Positions 1 to 7,157 of a stretch of 15,070 nt of DNA are shown here, one piece after another. The stretch comes from Ga0077527 sp964606765 (lineage in GTDB: Bacteria > Pseudomonadota > Gammaproteobacteria > Burkholderiales > SG8-41). The first letter of the stretch is position 1, and each line of letters opens with the position of its first letter. Location of the stretch: positions 1-15,070 of the forward strand of contig CAZSIR010000072.1 in the NCBI GenBank assembly GCA_964606765.1, read 5' to 3'. A model generated the notes under the pieces. The model was not told the DNA's origin. It ran no database searches and saw only the letters and a program-made list of their open reading frames with translations. Position numbers and translations under genes: made by a program.

Positions 1-2
1 AA

Positions 3-26
3 AAGCCGAGTCCGCGGCTTCGTTTT
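3..26 (+). terminator. Possible intrinsic terminator or hairpin just upstream of gatA
   Basis: AAGCCG (3-8) and CGGCTT (15-20) form a perfect 6-bp stem around a 6-nt loop. It is preceded by A's and followed by CGTTTT (21-26), the shape of a weak Rho-independent terminator. A stop codon (TAG, 32-34) closes a reading frame that enters from the left edge and ends in residues KAESAASFSA. That frame could be the end of gatC, which usually precedes gatA, but this tail does not resemble the usual GatC C-terminus. The window edge prevents a decision. Confidence 0.3.
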
Positions 27-47
27 CCGCTTAGCCGCCGTGTCGCA

Positions 48-1508
48 ATGTCCAACGCCACCCTCAAAGAACTGTCTGCATCACTCGCCGCCGGCGCCAT
101 TTCCAGCGTCGAGCTGTCGCATGAATTTATCAATAAAATCAATAAGTTAAACAAGACCCTCGGTTGTTTCATCACGGTCGATGCGGAACGCACGCTGGCC
201 CAGGCCCAGGCCGCGGATGTGCTGCGTGCCGCCGGCCGCGGCGGCGCGCTGACCGGCGTGCCGCTGGCGCACAAGGATATTTTCTGCGCTGAAGGCTGGC
301 TGACCACCTGCGGTTCGCGCATGCTGGCGAATTTTGTCGCGCCGTACGATGCGCATGTGGTCGAGCGCTGCAACGCGGCGGGCATGGTGACGCTGGGCAA
401 AACCAACATGGACGAGTTCGCGATGGGTTCGTCCAACGAAACTTCATACTATGGCCCGGTGCGCAATCCGTGGAACCGCGATCTCGTGCCCGGCGGCAGT
501 TCCGGCGGTTCGGCGGCGGCGGTGGCGGCGCGCCTCGCACCCGCCGCCACCGGTACCGACACCGGCGGTTCGATCCGCCAGCCGGCCGCGCTGACCGGCA
601 TCTGCGGCCTCAAGCCGACCTACGGACTGGTGTCGCGATACGGCATGATTGCCTTTGCTTCGAGCCTCGACCAGGCCGGGCCGATGGCGCGCAGCGCGGA
701 AGATCTCGGATTGTTGCTGAACGTGATGGCGGGCCATGATCCGCGCGACTCGACCAGCCTCGAACGTCCCGCGGAAGACTACAACCGCGACCTGGCGCAA
801 GCGCTGAGAGGCCTGCGCATCGGCCTGCCGAAGGAATTTTTTGCCGCGGGACTGTCTGCGGATGTGCAGCGCGCGGTCGAGGCCGCGGTGGACGAATACA
901 AAAAACTCGGCGCCACCGTGGTCGACATCAGCCTGCCCAACATGGAGCTGTCGGTGCCGGTGTATTACGTGCTGGCGCCGGCGGAGGCCTCGAGCAACCT
1001 GTCGCGATTTGACGGCGTGCGTTATGGCCATCGCGCCGCGGAATACGCGGATCTGACGGACATGTACAAGCGCACGCGTGCCGAAGGTTTCGGCGCCGAA
1101 GTGAAGCGTCGCATCCTGATCGGCACCTATGTGCTGTCGCAGGGCTACTACGATGCCTATTACATTCATGCACAGAAACTGCGCCGACTGATCGCCGGGG
1201 ATTTTGTCGAAGCCTTCAAGCAGTGCGACGTGATCATGGGCCCGACCAGCCCGACCACCGCGTTCAAGCTCGGCGAAAAAAGCGCGGATCCGGTGCAGAT
1301 GTACCTGTCCGACATCTACACCATCGCGGTGAATCTGGCCGGGCTGCCCGGCATGTCGATTCCCTGCGGTGTTGACGGCAGCGGGCTGCCGGTGGGGCTG
1401 CAGATCATCGGCAATTATTTCGACGAGGCGCGCATGCTCAACGTCGCGCATCAATACCAGCTGGCGACCGACTGGCACCAGCGCGCGCCGCAGGGGTTCG
1501 GCGTATGA
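48..1508 (+). CDS. gatA: Asp-tRNA(Asn)/Glu-tRNA(Gln) amidotransferase subunit A
   Basis: GatA is the glutaminase subunit of the cytoplasmic GatCAB complex. It releases ammonia from glutamine, which is used to convert Glu-tRNA(Gln) and/or Asp-tRNA(Asn) into Gln-tRNA or Asn-tRNA. The 486-residue protein has the usual family length and the amidase signature. The Lys-Ser-Ser triad is visible as K76 (in AHKD), S151 (in GGSSGGS) and S175 (in TGGSIRQPA). The 75- and 24-residue spacings match those I recall for characterised GatA. No Shine-Dalgarno sequence precedes the ATG and no better start exists, which fits translational coupling to an upstream gene. gatC should lie just left of the window. gatB follows, but 169 bp away because a palindromic element sits between them. 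Confidence 0.98.
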   Translation: MSNATLKELSASLAAGAISSVELSHEFINKINKLNKTLGCFITVDAERTLAQAQAADVLRAAGRGGALTGVPLAHKDIFCAEGWLTTCGSRMLANFVAPYDAHVVERCNAAGMVTLGKTNMDEFAMGSSNETSYYGPVRNPWNRDLVPGGSSGGSAAAVAARLAPAATGTDTGGSIRQPAALTGICGLKPTYGLVSRYGMIAFASSLDQAGPMARSAEDLGLLLNVMAGHDPRDSTSLERPAEDYNRDLAQALRGLRIGLPKEFFAAGLSADVQRAVEAAVDEYKKLGATVVDISLPNMELSVPVYYVLAPAEASSNLSRFDGVRYGHRAAEYADLTDMYKRTRAEGFGAEVKRRILIGTYVLSQGYYDAYYIHAQKLRRLIAGDFVEAFKQCDVIMGPTSPTTAFKLGEKSADPVQMYLSDIYTIAVNLAGLPGMSIPCGVDGSGLPVGLQIIGNYFDEARMLNVAHQYQLATDWHQRAPQGFGV

Positions 1509-1528
1509 GCGGAAACGAAAAGCGGATT

Positions 1529-1662
1529 ACCGCCAAGACGCCAAGAGCGCCAAGAAAAACCAATGCACAAACGTTAAGGACAAAAGCAAAACAAGGGAGC
1601 AGATCCCATGCACGGACTTTTTTGTTTAAAGATATTCTTGGCGTCCTTGGCGTCTTGGCGGT
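1529..1662. repeat. 134-bp palindromic repeat element with 28-bp terminal inverted repeats
   Basis: The left arm (1529-1556) and the right arm (1635-1662) are reverse complements over 28 bp with two mismatches. Each arm is built from three tandem units of the form CGCCAAG plus one or two bases. The AT-richer interior has no convincing gene; it holds a small GGGA/TCCC hairpin and two copies of ATGCAC. The element fills almost the whole gatA-gatB gap, starting 20 bp after the gatA stop and ending 15 bp before the gatB ATG. From memory, tandem CGCCAAGA-type and related CGCAAAGA-type palindromes are scattered through many environmental bacterial genomes. I therefore read it as a non-autonomous dispersed repeat (MITE- or REP-like). 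In the gatAB transcript it would fold into a long stem. Confidence 0.75.
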
Positions 1663-1677
1663 GAAAAGGGTTTCACC
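1660..1677 (+). promoter_or_regulatory. Hairpin presenting the gatB Shine-Dalgarno sequence in its loop
   Basis: GGTGAAA (1660-1666) and TTTCACC (1671-1677) form a perfect 7-bp stem around the 4-nt loop AGGG (1667-1670). The loop is the core of the only Shine-Dalgarno sequence for gatB, and the stem ends directly at the ATG at 1678. Bases 1660-1662 also belong to the right arm of the palindromic element, so the two structures compete. The hairpin is seen directly; an effect on translation is inference. Confidence 0.5.
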
Positions 1678-3114
1678 ATGAAGTGGGAGGTCGTCATCGG
1701 TCTTGAGACCCATGCGCAGCTGTCGACGGCGTCGAAGATTTTTTCCGGCGCTTCCACGGCTTTCGGCGCGGCGCCGAACACCCAGGCCTGCGGCGTGGAT
1801 GTCGCCCTCCCTGGCGTGTTGCCGGTGCTCAACACCGGTGCGGTCGAACGCGCGATCCGTTTTGGCCTCGCAGTCGGCGGCAGGATCAGTCCGCACTCGA
1901 TATTCGCGCGCAAGAATTATTTTTATCCCGACCTGCCCAAGGGCTACCAGATCAGCCAGTTTGAACTGCCGATTGTCGAGGGCGGCACGGTGACGATCCA
2001 GGTCGGCGACAGCGAAAAGACCGTGCGCCTGACCCGCGCCCATCTCGAGGAAGATGCCGGCAAATCGCTGCATGAGGATTTCAGCGGCAGCACCGGCATT
2101 GATCTCAACCGCGCCGGCACGCCCTTGCTGGAAATTGTCTCCGAGCCCGACATGCGCTCCGCGGAAGAGGCCGTGGCCTACGCCAGGACGCTGCACACGC
2201 TGGTGCGCTGGATCGATGTCTGCGACGGCAACATGCAGGAAGGGTCGTTCCGCTGCGACGCCAATGTGTCGGTGCGTCCGGCGGGATCGACCGAACTCGG
2301 CACGCGCCGCGAGATCAAAAACCTGAACAGTTTTCGTTTCCTGCAGCAGGCGATCGAATACGAAGTGCAGTGGCAGATCGGCGAAATCGAGGACGGCCGC
2401 AAGATCCAGCAGGCGACCGTGCTGTTCGATCCCGACCGCGGCGAGACGCGGATGATGCGCACCAAGGAAGACGCGCACGACTACCGCTATTTCCCGGATC
2501 CGGATCTGCTGCCGCTGGAAGTGAATGCGGAACGGCTGGCTGCAGTGCGCGCGGCGATGCCGGCACTGCCGCAGCTGCGCCGCGAGCAGTTTGTCACGCA
2601 GTACGGTCTGACGCCTTATGACGCGGGATTGCTCACTGCAAGCCGGGAACTTGCCGATTACTTTGATGCGGCGGCAACAGGCGGGGACGCGAGGACGGGC
2701 AAGTTGTGCGCGAACTGGATTTCCGGTGCCCTGAGCGCGCGGCTCAATGAGGAAGAACTCGATATCGGGCAAAGCCGTGTCAGTGCCCGCCAGCTCCGTC
2801 TGCTGGTGGACCGCATTGCCGACGGAACGATTTCCGGGAAAATTGCCAAGGATGTGTTCGACGCGATGTGGGCGGGTGAGGGCGATGCGGACCAGATCAT
2901 CGCCGCCAAGGGACTGAAACAGATCTCCGACAGCGGCGAGCTGGAGAAAATCGTCGATCAGGTGCTGGCGGCGAATGGCCAGCAGGTCGCCGATTTCCGT
3001 GCCGGCAAGGAAAAAGCCTTCAATTCACTGGTGGGCCAGGTGATGAAGGCCAGCCGCGGCAAGGCCAATCCGCAGCAGGTCAACGATATTCTGCGGCGCA
3101 AACTCTCGGACTGA
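1678..3114 (+). CDS. gatB: Asp-tRNA(Asn)/Glu-tRNA(Gln) amidotransferase subunit B
   Basis: GatB is the tRNA-binding kinase subunit of GatCAB. It phosphorylates the misacylated Glu or Asp and transfers the ammonia delivered from GatA. The 478-residue length is typical. The catalytic 'cradle' begins with EVVIGLETHAQL (4-15), followed by FYPDLPKGYQISQ (82-94), HLEEDAGKSLHE (122-133), DLNRAGTPLLEIVSEPDMRS (142-161) and EIKNLNSFRF (212-221). The C-terminal third is the helical GatB/YqeY tail, with VGQVMKASRGKANP near the end. In the region where many GatB proteins read CPVCLGLPG, this one reads CGVDVALPG, so only one of the two cysteines (C38) is kept; similar variants are common in betaproteobacteria as I recall. 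The ATG has AAAAGGG seven bases upstream. Confidence 0.98.
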   Translation: MKWEVVIGLETHAQLSTASKIFSGASTAFGAAPNTQACGVDVALPGVLPVLNTGAVERAIRFGLAVGGRISPHSIFARKNYFYPDLPKGYQISQFELPIVEGGTVTIQVGDSEKTVRLTRAHLEEDAGKSLHEDFSGSTGIDLNRAGTPLLEIVSEPDMRSAEEAVAYARTLHTLVRWIDVCDGNMQEGSFRCDANVSVRPAGSTELGTRREIKNLNSFRFLQQAIEYEVQWQIGEIEDGRKIQQATVLFDPDRGETRMMRTKEDAHDYRYFPDPDLLPLEVNAERLAAVRAAMPALPQLRREQFVTQYGLTPYDAGLLTASRELADYFDAAATGGDARTGKLCANWISGALSARLNEEELDIGQSRVSARQLRLLVDRIADGTISGKIAKDVFDAMWAGEGDADQIIAAKGLKQISDSGELEKIVDQVLAANGQQVADFRAGKEKAFNSLVGQVMKASRGKANPQQVNDILRRKLSD

Positions 3115-3141
3115 TTTTTACCGGACCCGCTGCCGGCGATT

Positions 3142-3825
3142 CTATTTTTTCGCCGGGGCGGGTGCGGCGACAGCCGGCGAACCTTTGAGCTCGATGAACC
3201 GGGCTTTCTGCTGCGCATAACTCGCGGCAATGCGTTCCTTGTCTTTTTCCTTTTCCGCGATGCGGGCCTTGACGTTGTTTTCTTCCGCGGCCGCCTGGGC
3301 GAGATCGTCCTTCACGTTGTCCGGCACCTTGCCGCGCTTCTCGAACGTGGCATAGCGCGCTTTCTGTGATTTGTGCGCATCTTCGGCGCCTTTGACCGAG
3401 GCCTTGAGCTGCTGGATCTGCAGATCCACCACCTGCAGTTCACGGTCACGCCTGACATCGATTTCCGAGGCCGAGGTGTATGTATTGACCAGCGCCGTGT
3501 CCTGGCGGCGCTGCTCGGCGATGCGACGGTCTTCCTCGAGCTTGAGGGCGGCTTTTTTCTCCTCTTCCGCCTTCAGCTTGGCCGCCTCTTCAGCGGATAC
3601 GGTGGTCTGCCGGGTGATGCCGCGGTTGTCCAGCGTCTTGGATTCGTTTTTCTGGAATTCCGGGGGCACACGGTCTCCGCAGCCGACCACCTTGCCGCTT
3701 TTGTCCTTCCAGCAGACGATTTTCTGCGCCTTTGCAGTCGCAGGCATGGCCAGCATGAGCAGGGTCGCCGTGGTGCCGGCGAGGATGGTCAGAGCAGAAA
3801 ATGATTCACGCATCGGTTCAGGCAT
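3142..3825 (-). CDS. Secreted coiled-coil protein with DUF4124-like N-terminal domain
   Basis: This is a predicted periplasmic protein of unknown function, 227 residues. Residues 1-33 form a signal peptide with a hydrophobic core (LTILAGTTATLLMLAMPATA) and a likely cut after AKA. The mature protein opens with KIVCWKDKSGKVVGCGD (35-51), which resembles the DUF4124 pattern and has two cysteines (C38, C49) that could pair. The rest is charged and Ala/Lys/Glu/Gln-rich, with probable coiled coils at roughly 77-110 and 122-215, and ends in an Ala/Pro/Lys tail. The first ATG (3825) is preferred over the one at 3813, because CGGAG lies six bases upstream of it. This start overlaps the pyrE stop by 8 bp, so translation is probably coupled to pyrE. 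No enzymatic motif is visible, and the link to pyrE may be purely positional. Confidence 0.85.
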   Translation of the reverse strand: MPEPMRESFSALTILAGTTATLLMLAMPATAKAQKIVCWKDKSGKVVGCGDRVPPEFQKNESKTLDNRGITRQTTVSAEEAAKLKAEEEKKAALKLEEDRRIAEQRRQDTALVNTYTSASEIDVRRDRELQVVDLQIQQLKASVKGAEDAHKSQKARYATFEKRGKVPDNVKDDLAQAAAEENNVKARIAEKEKDKERIAASYAQQKARFIELKGSPAVAAPAPAKK

Positions 3826-4468
3826 TTTTTACTCCGTATTGTTGGCGGTAGGCTGCGACCGCGGCGAGCTGCGGCCCCATGCCTTTTTCATTTTCCAGAA
3901 ATCCGACGAGGTCATCCAGGGCGGCGATGCTGATGACCGGTATCCCGTACAGCTGTCGGACTTCCTGCGTCGCAGACAGTTCCCCGGAGCCGCGTTCCAT
4001 GCGGTCCAGCGCGATCAGCACGCCGGCCGGGGTGGCGTTTGCGGCGCGGATCAGGTTGACCGACTCGCGCACCGAGGTGCCCGCCGATATGACGTCATCG
4101 ACGATCAGCGCCCGGCCCGCCAGCGGAGCCCCGACGATATTGCCGCCTTCACCGTGGTCCTTGGCTTCCTTGCGGTTGTAGCTGAAGGGTGCGTTGCGGC
4201 CGGTCTCGGCCAGGGCAATGGCCACCGCAGCGACCAGCGGGATGCCTTTGTAGGCGGGGCCGAACAGCATGTCGAATGGAACCCCGGCTGCTGAAATGGC
4301 TTTCGCGTAAAATCGGGCGAGTTGCTGCAGCGAGTTGCCGTCGCAAAACAGTCCCGCGTTGAAAAAATACGGCGACAGGCGTCCGGCCTTGGTTTTGAAT
4401 TCGCCGAACAGCAGGACTTTGGTGTCGATGGCGAAACGGATGAATTCCTGTCGAAAACTGGCGGCCAT
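3818..4468 (-). CDS. pyrE: Orotate phosphoribosyltransferase
   Basis: PyrE converts orotate and PRPP into orotidine 5'-monophosphate in de novo pyrimidine synthesis (cytoplasm, homodimer). The 216-residue protein shows FGEFKTKAGRLSPYFFNAG (21-39), the flexible catalytic loop KDHGEGG (103-109) and the PRPP-binding motif LIVDDVISAGTS (121-132). The ATG at 4468 is chosen because it gives the usual start a few residues before FRQEFIRF. A GTG two codons upstream (4474) is in frame, and neither has a strong ribosome-binding site. The gene is divergent from xth, with 48 bp between start codons. Its last codons overlap the gene for a secreted coiled-coil protein. Confidence 0.97.
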   Translation of the reverse strand: MAASFRQEFIRFAIDTKVLLFGEFKTKAGRLSPYFFNAGLFCDGNSLQQLARFYAKAISAAGVPFDMLFGPAYKGIPLVAAVAIALAETGRNAPFSYNRKEAKDHGEGGNIVGAPLAGRALIVDDVISAGTSVRESVNLIRAANATPAGVLIALDRMERGSGELSATQEVRQLYGIPVISIAALDDLVGFLENEKGMGPQLAAVAAYRQQYGVKNA

Positions 4469-4516
4469 GTTCACTTGTCAGCCGGTGTACCCGCGGCGGA
4501 AGATAGTTGGGAAACG

Positions 4517-5299
4517 ATGAAAATTATAACCTTGAATCTCAACGGCATCCGCTCCGCGGCACGCAAAGGTTTCCTCGAGTGGCTGCCGCGGCAGCGTGCA
4601 GACGTGATCTGTGTCCAGGAAATCAAGGCGCAGGCCGCCGACATGACGGCGGAACTGCTGAGCCCCGCCGGTTACCACGGCCACTTCCATTACGCGGAAA
4701 AAAAGGGCTACAGCGGCGTCGGCATTTACGCCAAAACCCGGCCGGACAAGGTGGCTGCCGGTTTCGGCGTCGCCGAGTTCGACGCCGAAGGGCGTTATCT
4801 GCGCGCGGATTTCGGCAAGCTCTCGGTGATTTCGCTGTACCTGCCTTCGGGATCCAGCGGGGAGCATCGCCAGGCGTCGAAATTCCGTTTCCTGGACGCC
4901 TTTTACCCGCACATGAAACGCCTGCGCAAGGCCGGGCGCGAGATTGTGCTTTGCGGCGACTGGAATATCGCCCACCGCGAGATTGATCTGAAAAACTGGA
5001 AGGGCAACCGGAAAAATTCCGGATTCCTGCCGGAAGAGCGTGACTGGATGACGCGGATATTCAGTGAACTGGGCTGGGTCGATGTTTACCGGCAGCTGCA
5101 TCCAGAGGCAACGGATGACTCGTACACCTGGTGGTCAAACCGCGGCCAGGCCTGGGCCAAAAACGTCGGCTGGCGCATTGATTACCAGATTGCGACGCCC
5201 GGCATCGCTGCGCAGGCGAAACGTGCGGCAATTTTCAAGGAAGAGCGGTTCTCGGACCACGCACCGCTGACCATCGATTACAGCGGGACCGGCGCTTGA
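4517..5299 (+). CDS. xth: Exodeoxyribonuclease III
   Basis: This Xth/ExoIII-family enzyme is a Mg-dependent AP endonuclease and 3'-5' exonuclease for base-excision repair. The 260-residue length fits the family. The EEP-fold residues are visible by comparison with E. coli ExoIII: N7 (LNLNG), E35 (CVQEIKAQ), Y108 (SLYLPSG), D148 and N150 (CGDWNIAH), D222 (WRIDYQ) and D247-H248 (FSDHAPL). The frame is open 195 bp further upstream, but the protein family starts at MKIITLNLNGIR. That ATG has GGGA at good spacing, so 4517 is the start. The final TGA overlaps the TTG start of the following permease gene (TTGA), indicating one transcript. Confidence 0.97.
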   Translation: MKIITLNLNGIRSAARKGFLEWLPRQRADVICVQEIKAQAADMTAELLSPAGYHGHFHYAEKKGYSGVGIYAKTRPDKVAAGFGVAEFDAEGRYLRADFGKLSVISLYLPSGSSGEHRQASKFRFLDAFYPHMKRLRKAGREIVLCGDWNIAHREIDLKNWKGNRKNSGFLPEERDWMTRIFSELGWVDVYRQLHPEATDDSYTWWSNRGQAWAKNVGWRIDYQIATPGIAAQAKRAAIFKEERFSDHAPLTIDYSGTGA

Positions 5300-6576
5300 C
5301 CGAATCCGCGCAGGCGTCCGCGAAATCATCCTGGCGCGGGACGCTGGCCGCGGTATTCAGCGGCCGCATGCTGGTGGCGCTGCTGATGGGATTTTCATCA
5401 GGTCTGCCGCTGTTGCTGACGGGCTCGGTGCTGCAGGCCTGGCTGAAAGACGGCGGAGTCGACCTCGCCCACATCGGCCTCATCGCCCTGATCGGCCTGC
5501 CCTACACGCTCAAATTCCTCTGGTCGCCACTGTTTGACCGTTATGCGCCGACGCTGCTGGGGCGGCGCCGTGGCTGGCTGGCGCTGACGCAAATGGCTCT
5601 TGCCGCTGCGCTGCTTTTGCTGAGCGGCACGCAACCCGCGCCGGACCATCTGTGGCTGGTGATGGTGGCGGGGCTGCTGGTGACGTTTTTTTCCGCGTCG
5701 CAGGATATTGTCGTCGATGCCTATCGCCGTGAAAGCCTGGGGGAAAGCGAGCTCGGGCTGGGTTCGGCGCTGTATGTGAATGGTTACCGCATCGGCATGC
5801 TGCTGGCGGGCGGCGGCGGCTTGATCCTCGCCGACTGGCTGTCTTTCGCCACGATGTACCGCATCATGGCCGCCTGCATGCTGGCTTGCGTCACGGTCAC
5901 CCTCATTGCGGCTGAGCCGGCGCTGCCTGAAGGCCGGCCGCGCACGCTGCGCGAAGCCGTGGTGATGCCGTTCCAGGATTATTTTCTGCGCCGCGGGGCG
6001 TGGCTGATCCTCGCCTTCATCCTGCTCTACAAGCTTGGCGATACCATGGCCTCGGCGATGACCACGCCGTTTTACCTGGACCTCGGTTACAGCAAAACCG
6101 AGATCGGCGCGGTGGTCAAACTGTTTGGTTTCTGGGCGACGATTGCCGGCGGCACGCTGGGGGGGATCTGGATCCTGCGCGCAGGCACTCATCGCGCGTT
6201 GTGGCTGTTCGGCTTCGGGCAGATGATTTCAACGCTGGGCTTCGTGGTGCTGGCCTGTTACCCCGGCAGCATCGGTTTGCTGGCCACCGTGGTCGCCGTG
6301 GAAAATCTGACCGCCGGCATGGGCACCGCGGCCTTTGTCGGATTCATGGCGGCCCTGACCGATCGCCGCTTTACGGCAACCCAGTATGCGCTCCTCTCCA
6401 GCCTCACCGGGGTGCCGCGGGTTTTGCTCGCGGCGCCCACCGGCTGGATGGCGCAGGTGATGGGCTGGCCGGGATTCTTCCTGTTCTGCGCCCTGATTGC
6501 CGTTCCCGGATTGCTGTTGCTGCGCCGGGTGATTGCGCTGGCCGGCGAAACCGCGCCGGTTCAGCCGCCGAACTGA
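5296..6576 (+). CDS. ampG: AmpG-family muropeptide permease (MFS)
   Basis: This is an inner-membrane major facilitator, about 12 hydrophobic segments in 426 residues. AmpG proteins import GlcNAc-anhydroMurNAc peptides for cell-wall recycling, and in many Gram-negatives they feed the AmpR/AmpC induction signal. Recognisable features are GFSSGLPLLLTGSVLQAWL (32-50), the MFS loop DRYAPTLLGRRRGW (81-94) after segment 2, and SASQDIVVDAYRRE (133-146), which is characteristic of the family. The start is a TTG overlapping the xth stop codon. It is preferred over the ATG at 5368 because the residues between them (SWRGTLAAVFSGRM) match the usual AmpG N-terminus. The 3' end overlaps metW, on the other strand, by 16 bp. 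The exact substrate is inferred from the family. Confidence 0.9.
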   Translation: MTESAQASAKSSWRGTLAAVFSGRMLVALLMGFSSGLPLLLTGSVLQAWLKDGGVDLAHIGLIALIGLPYTLKFLWSPLFDRYAPTLLGRRRGWLALTQMALAAALLLLSGTQPAPDHLWLVMVAGLLVTFFSASQDIVVDAYRRESLGESELGLGSALYVNGYRIGMLLAGGGGLILADWLSFATMYRIMAACMLACVTVTLIAAEPALPEGRPRTLREAVVMPFQDYFLRRGAWLILAFILLYKLGDTMASAMTTPFYLDLGYSKTEIGAVVKLFGFWATIAGGTLGGIWILRAGTHRALWLFGFGQMISTLGFVVLACYPGSIGLLATVVAVENLTAGMGTAAFVGFMAALTDRRFTATQYALLSSLTGVPRVLLAAPTGWMAQVMGWPGFFLFCALIAVPGLLLLRRVIALAGETAPVQPPN

Positions 6577-7157
6577 TACACCGCAAGCTCTCCCAGCAGA
6601 TTCGGCATCCAGTCAACGGCACGGCCCTTGGTCAGCACCGTGCGTCCGGCGATGCGGATGCCGCGCCCGGCGCAGAATTTCTCGAAATCAGCGACCGTGC
6701 AGAGATGGATGTTCGGCGTGTCGAACCACTCGAACGGCAGGTTGGGTGAAACCGGCATGCGCCCGCGCAGGACATGCAGGCGGTTTTTCCAGTAACCGAA
6801 GTTGGGAAAAGTGACGATGCCGGCGCGGCCAACGCGCAGCATTTCGCGCACGATGCGCTCGGTGTTGCGCATCGCCTGCAGCGTCTGCGACAGCACGACG
6901 TAATCAAAGGAATTGTCCTCGAACTCCGACAGGCCGCGCTCGAGGTCGCTCTGGATGACATGCACCCCGTTCCTGACACAGGCCAGCACATTGCCGTCAT
7001 CAATCTCGACGCCGTAACCGGTGGCGCCGCGGGCCTGCTGCAGGTATCTGAGCAGCGTACCGTCGCCGCAGCCGAGGTCGAGCACGTGCGCATCACGCCT
7101 TACCCATTGCGCGATGGCGGCAAAATCCGGACGCTGGTTGCCGTTCAACCCGGTCAT
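6561..7157 (-). CDS. metW: Methionine biosynthesis protein MetW
   Basis: MetW is a class I SAM-dependent methyltransferase-fold protein of 198 residues that accompanies MetX in many proteobacteria. It is thought to support homoserine acylation, but its exact biochemical role is not settled. The SAM-binding motif I is VLDLGCGDG (25-33), and later conserved stretches include VLSQTLQAMRNTERIVREML and VTFPNFGYWKNRL. The ATG overlaps the metX stop codon as ATGA, so the two are translationally coupled under the same SAM-responsive leader. The gene ends inside the 3' end of ampG. Confidence 0.96.
   Translation of the reverse strand: MTGLNGNQRPDFAAIAQWVRRDAHVLDLGCGDGTLLRYLQQARGATGYGVEIDDGNVLACVRNGVHVIQSDLERGLSEFEDNSFDYVVLSQTLQAMRNTERIVREMLRVGRAGIVTFPNFGYWKNRLHVLRGRMPVSPNLPFEWFDTPNIHLCTVADFEKFCAGRGIRIAGRTVLTKGRAVDWMPNLLGELAVYQFGG

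Noticed and set aside
444..1478. Long open frame on the minus strand across gatA
   Set aside because: It is a high-GC shadow of gatA with no recognisable domain and biased composition; similar long shadows occur opposite metX, ptsI and gatB.
3121..3156. Bidirectional terminator between gatB and the convergent coiled-coil gene
   Set aside because: CCGG/CCGG and CCGGCG/CGCCGG stems can be drawn, but they have long loops or no following U-run, and the second lies partly inside the coding sequence.
4322..4516. 65-residue N-terminal extension of the xth reading frame
   Set aside because: It overlaps pyrE on the other strand, is absent from the ExoIII family, and the ATG at 4517 has a good ribosome-binding site.
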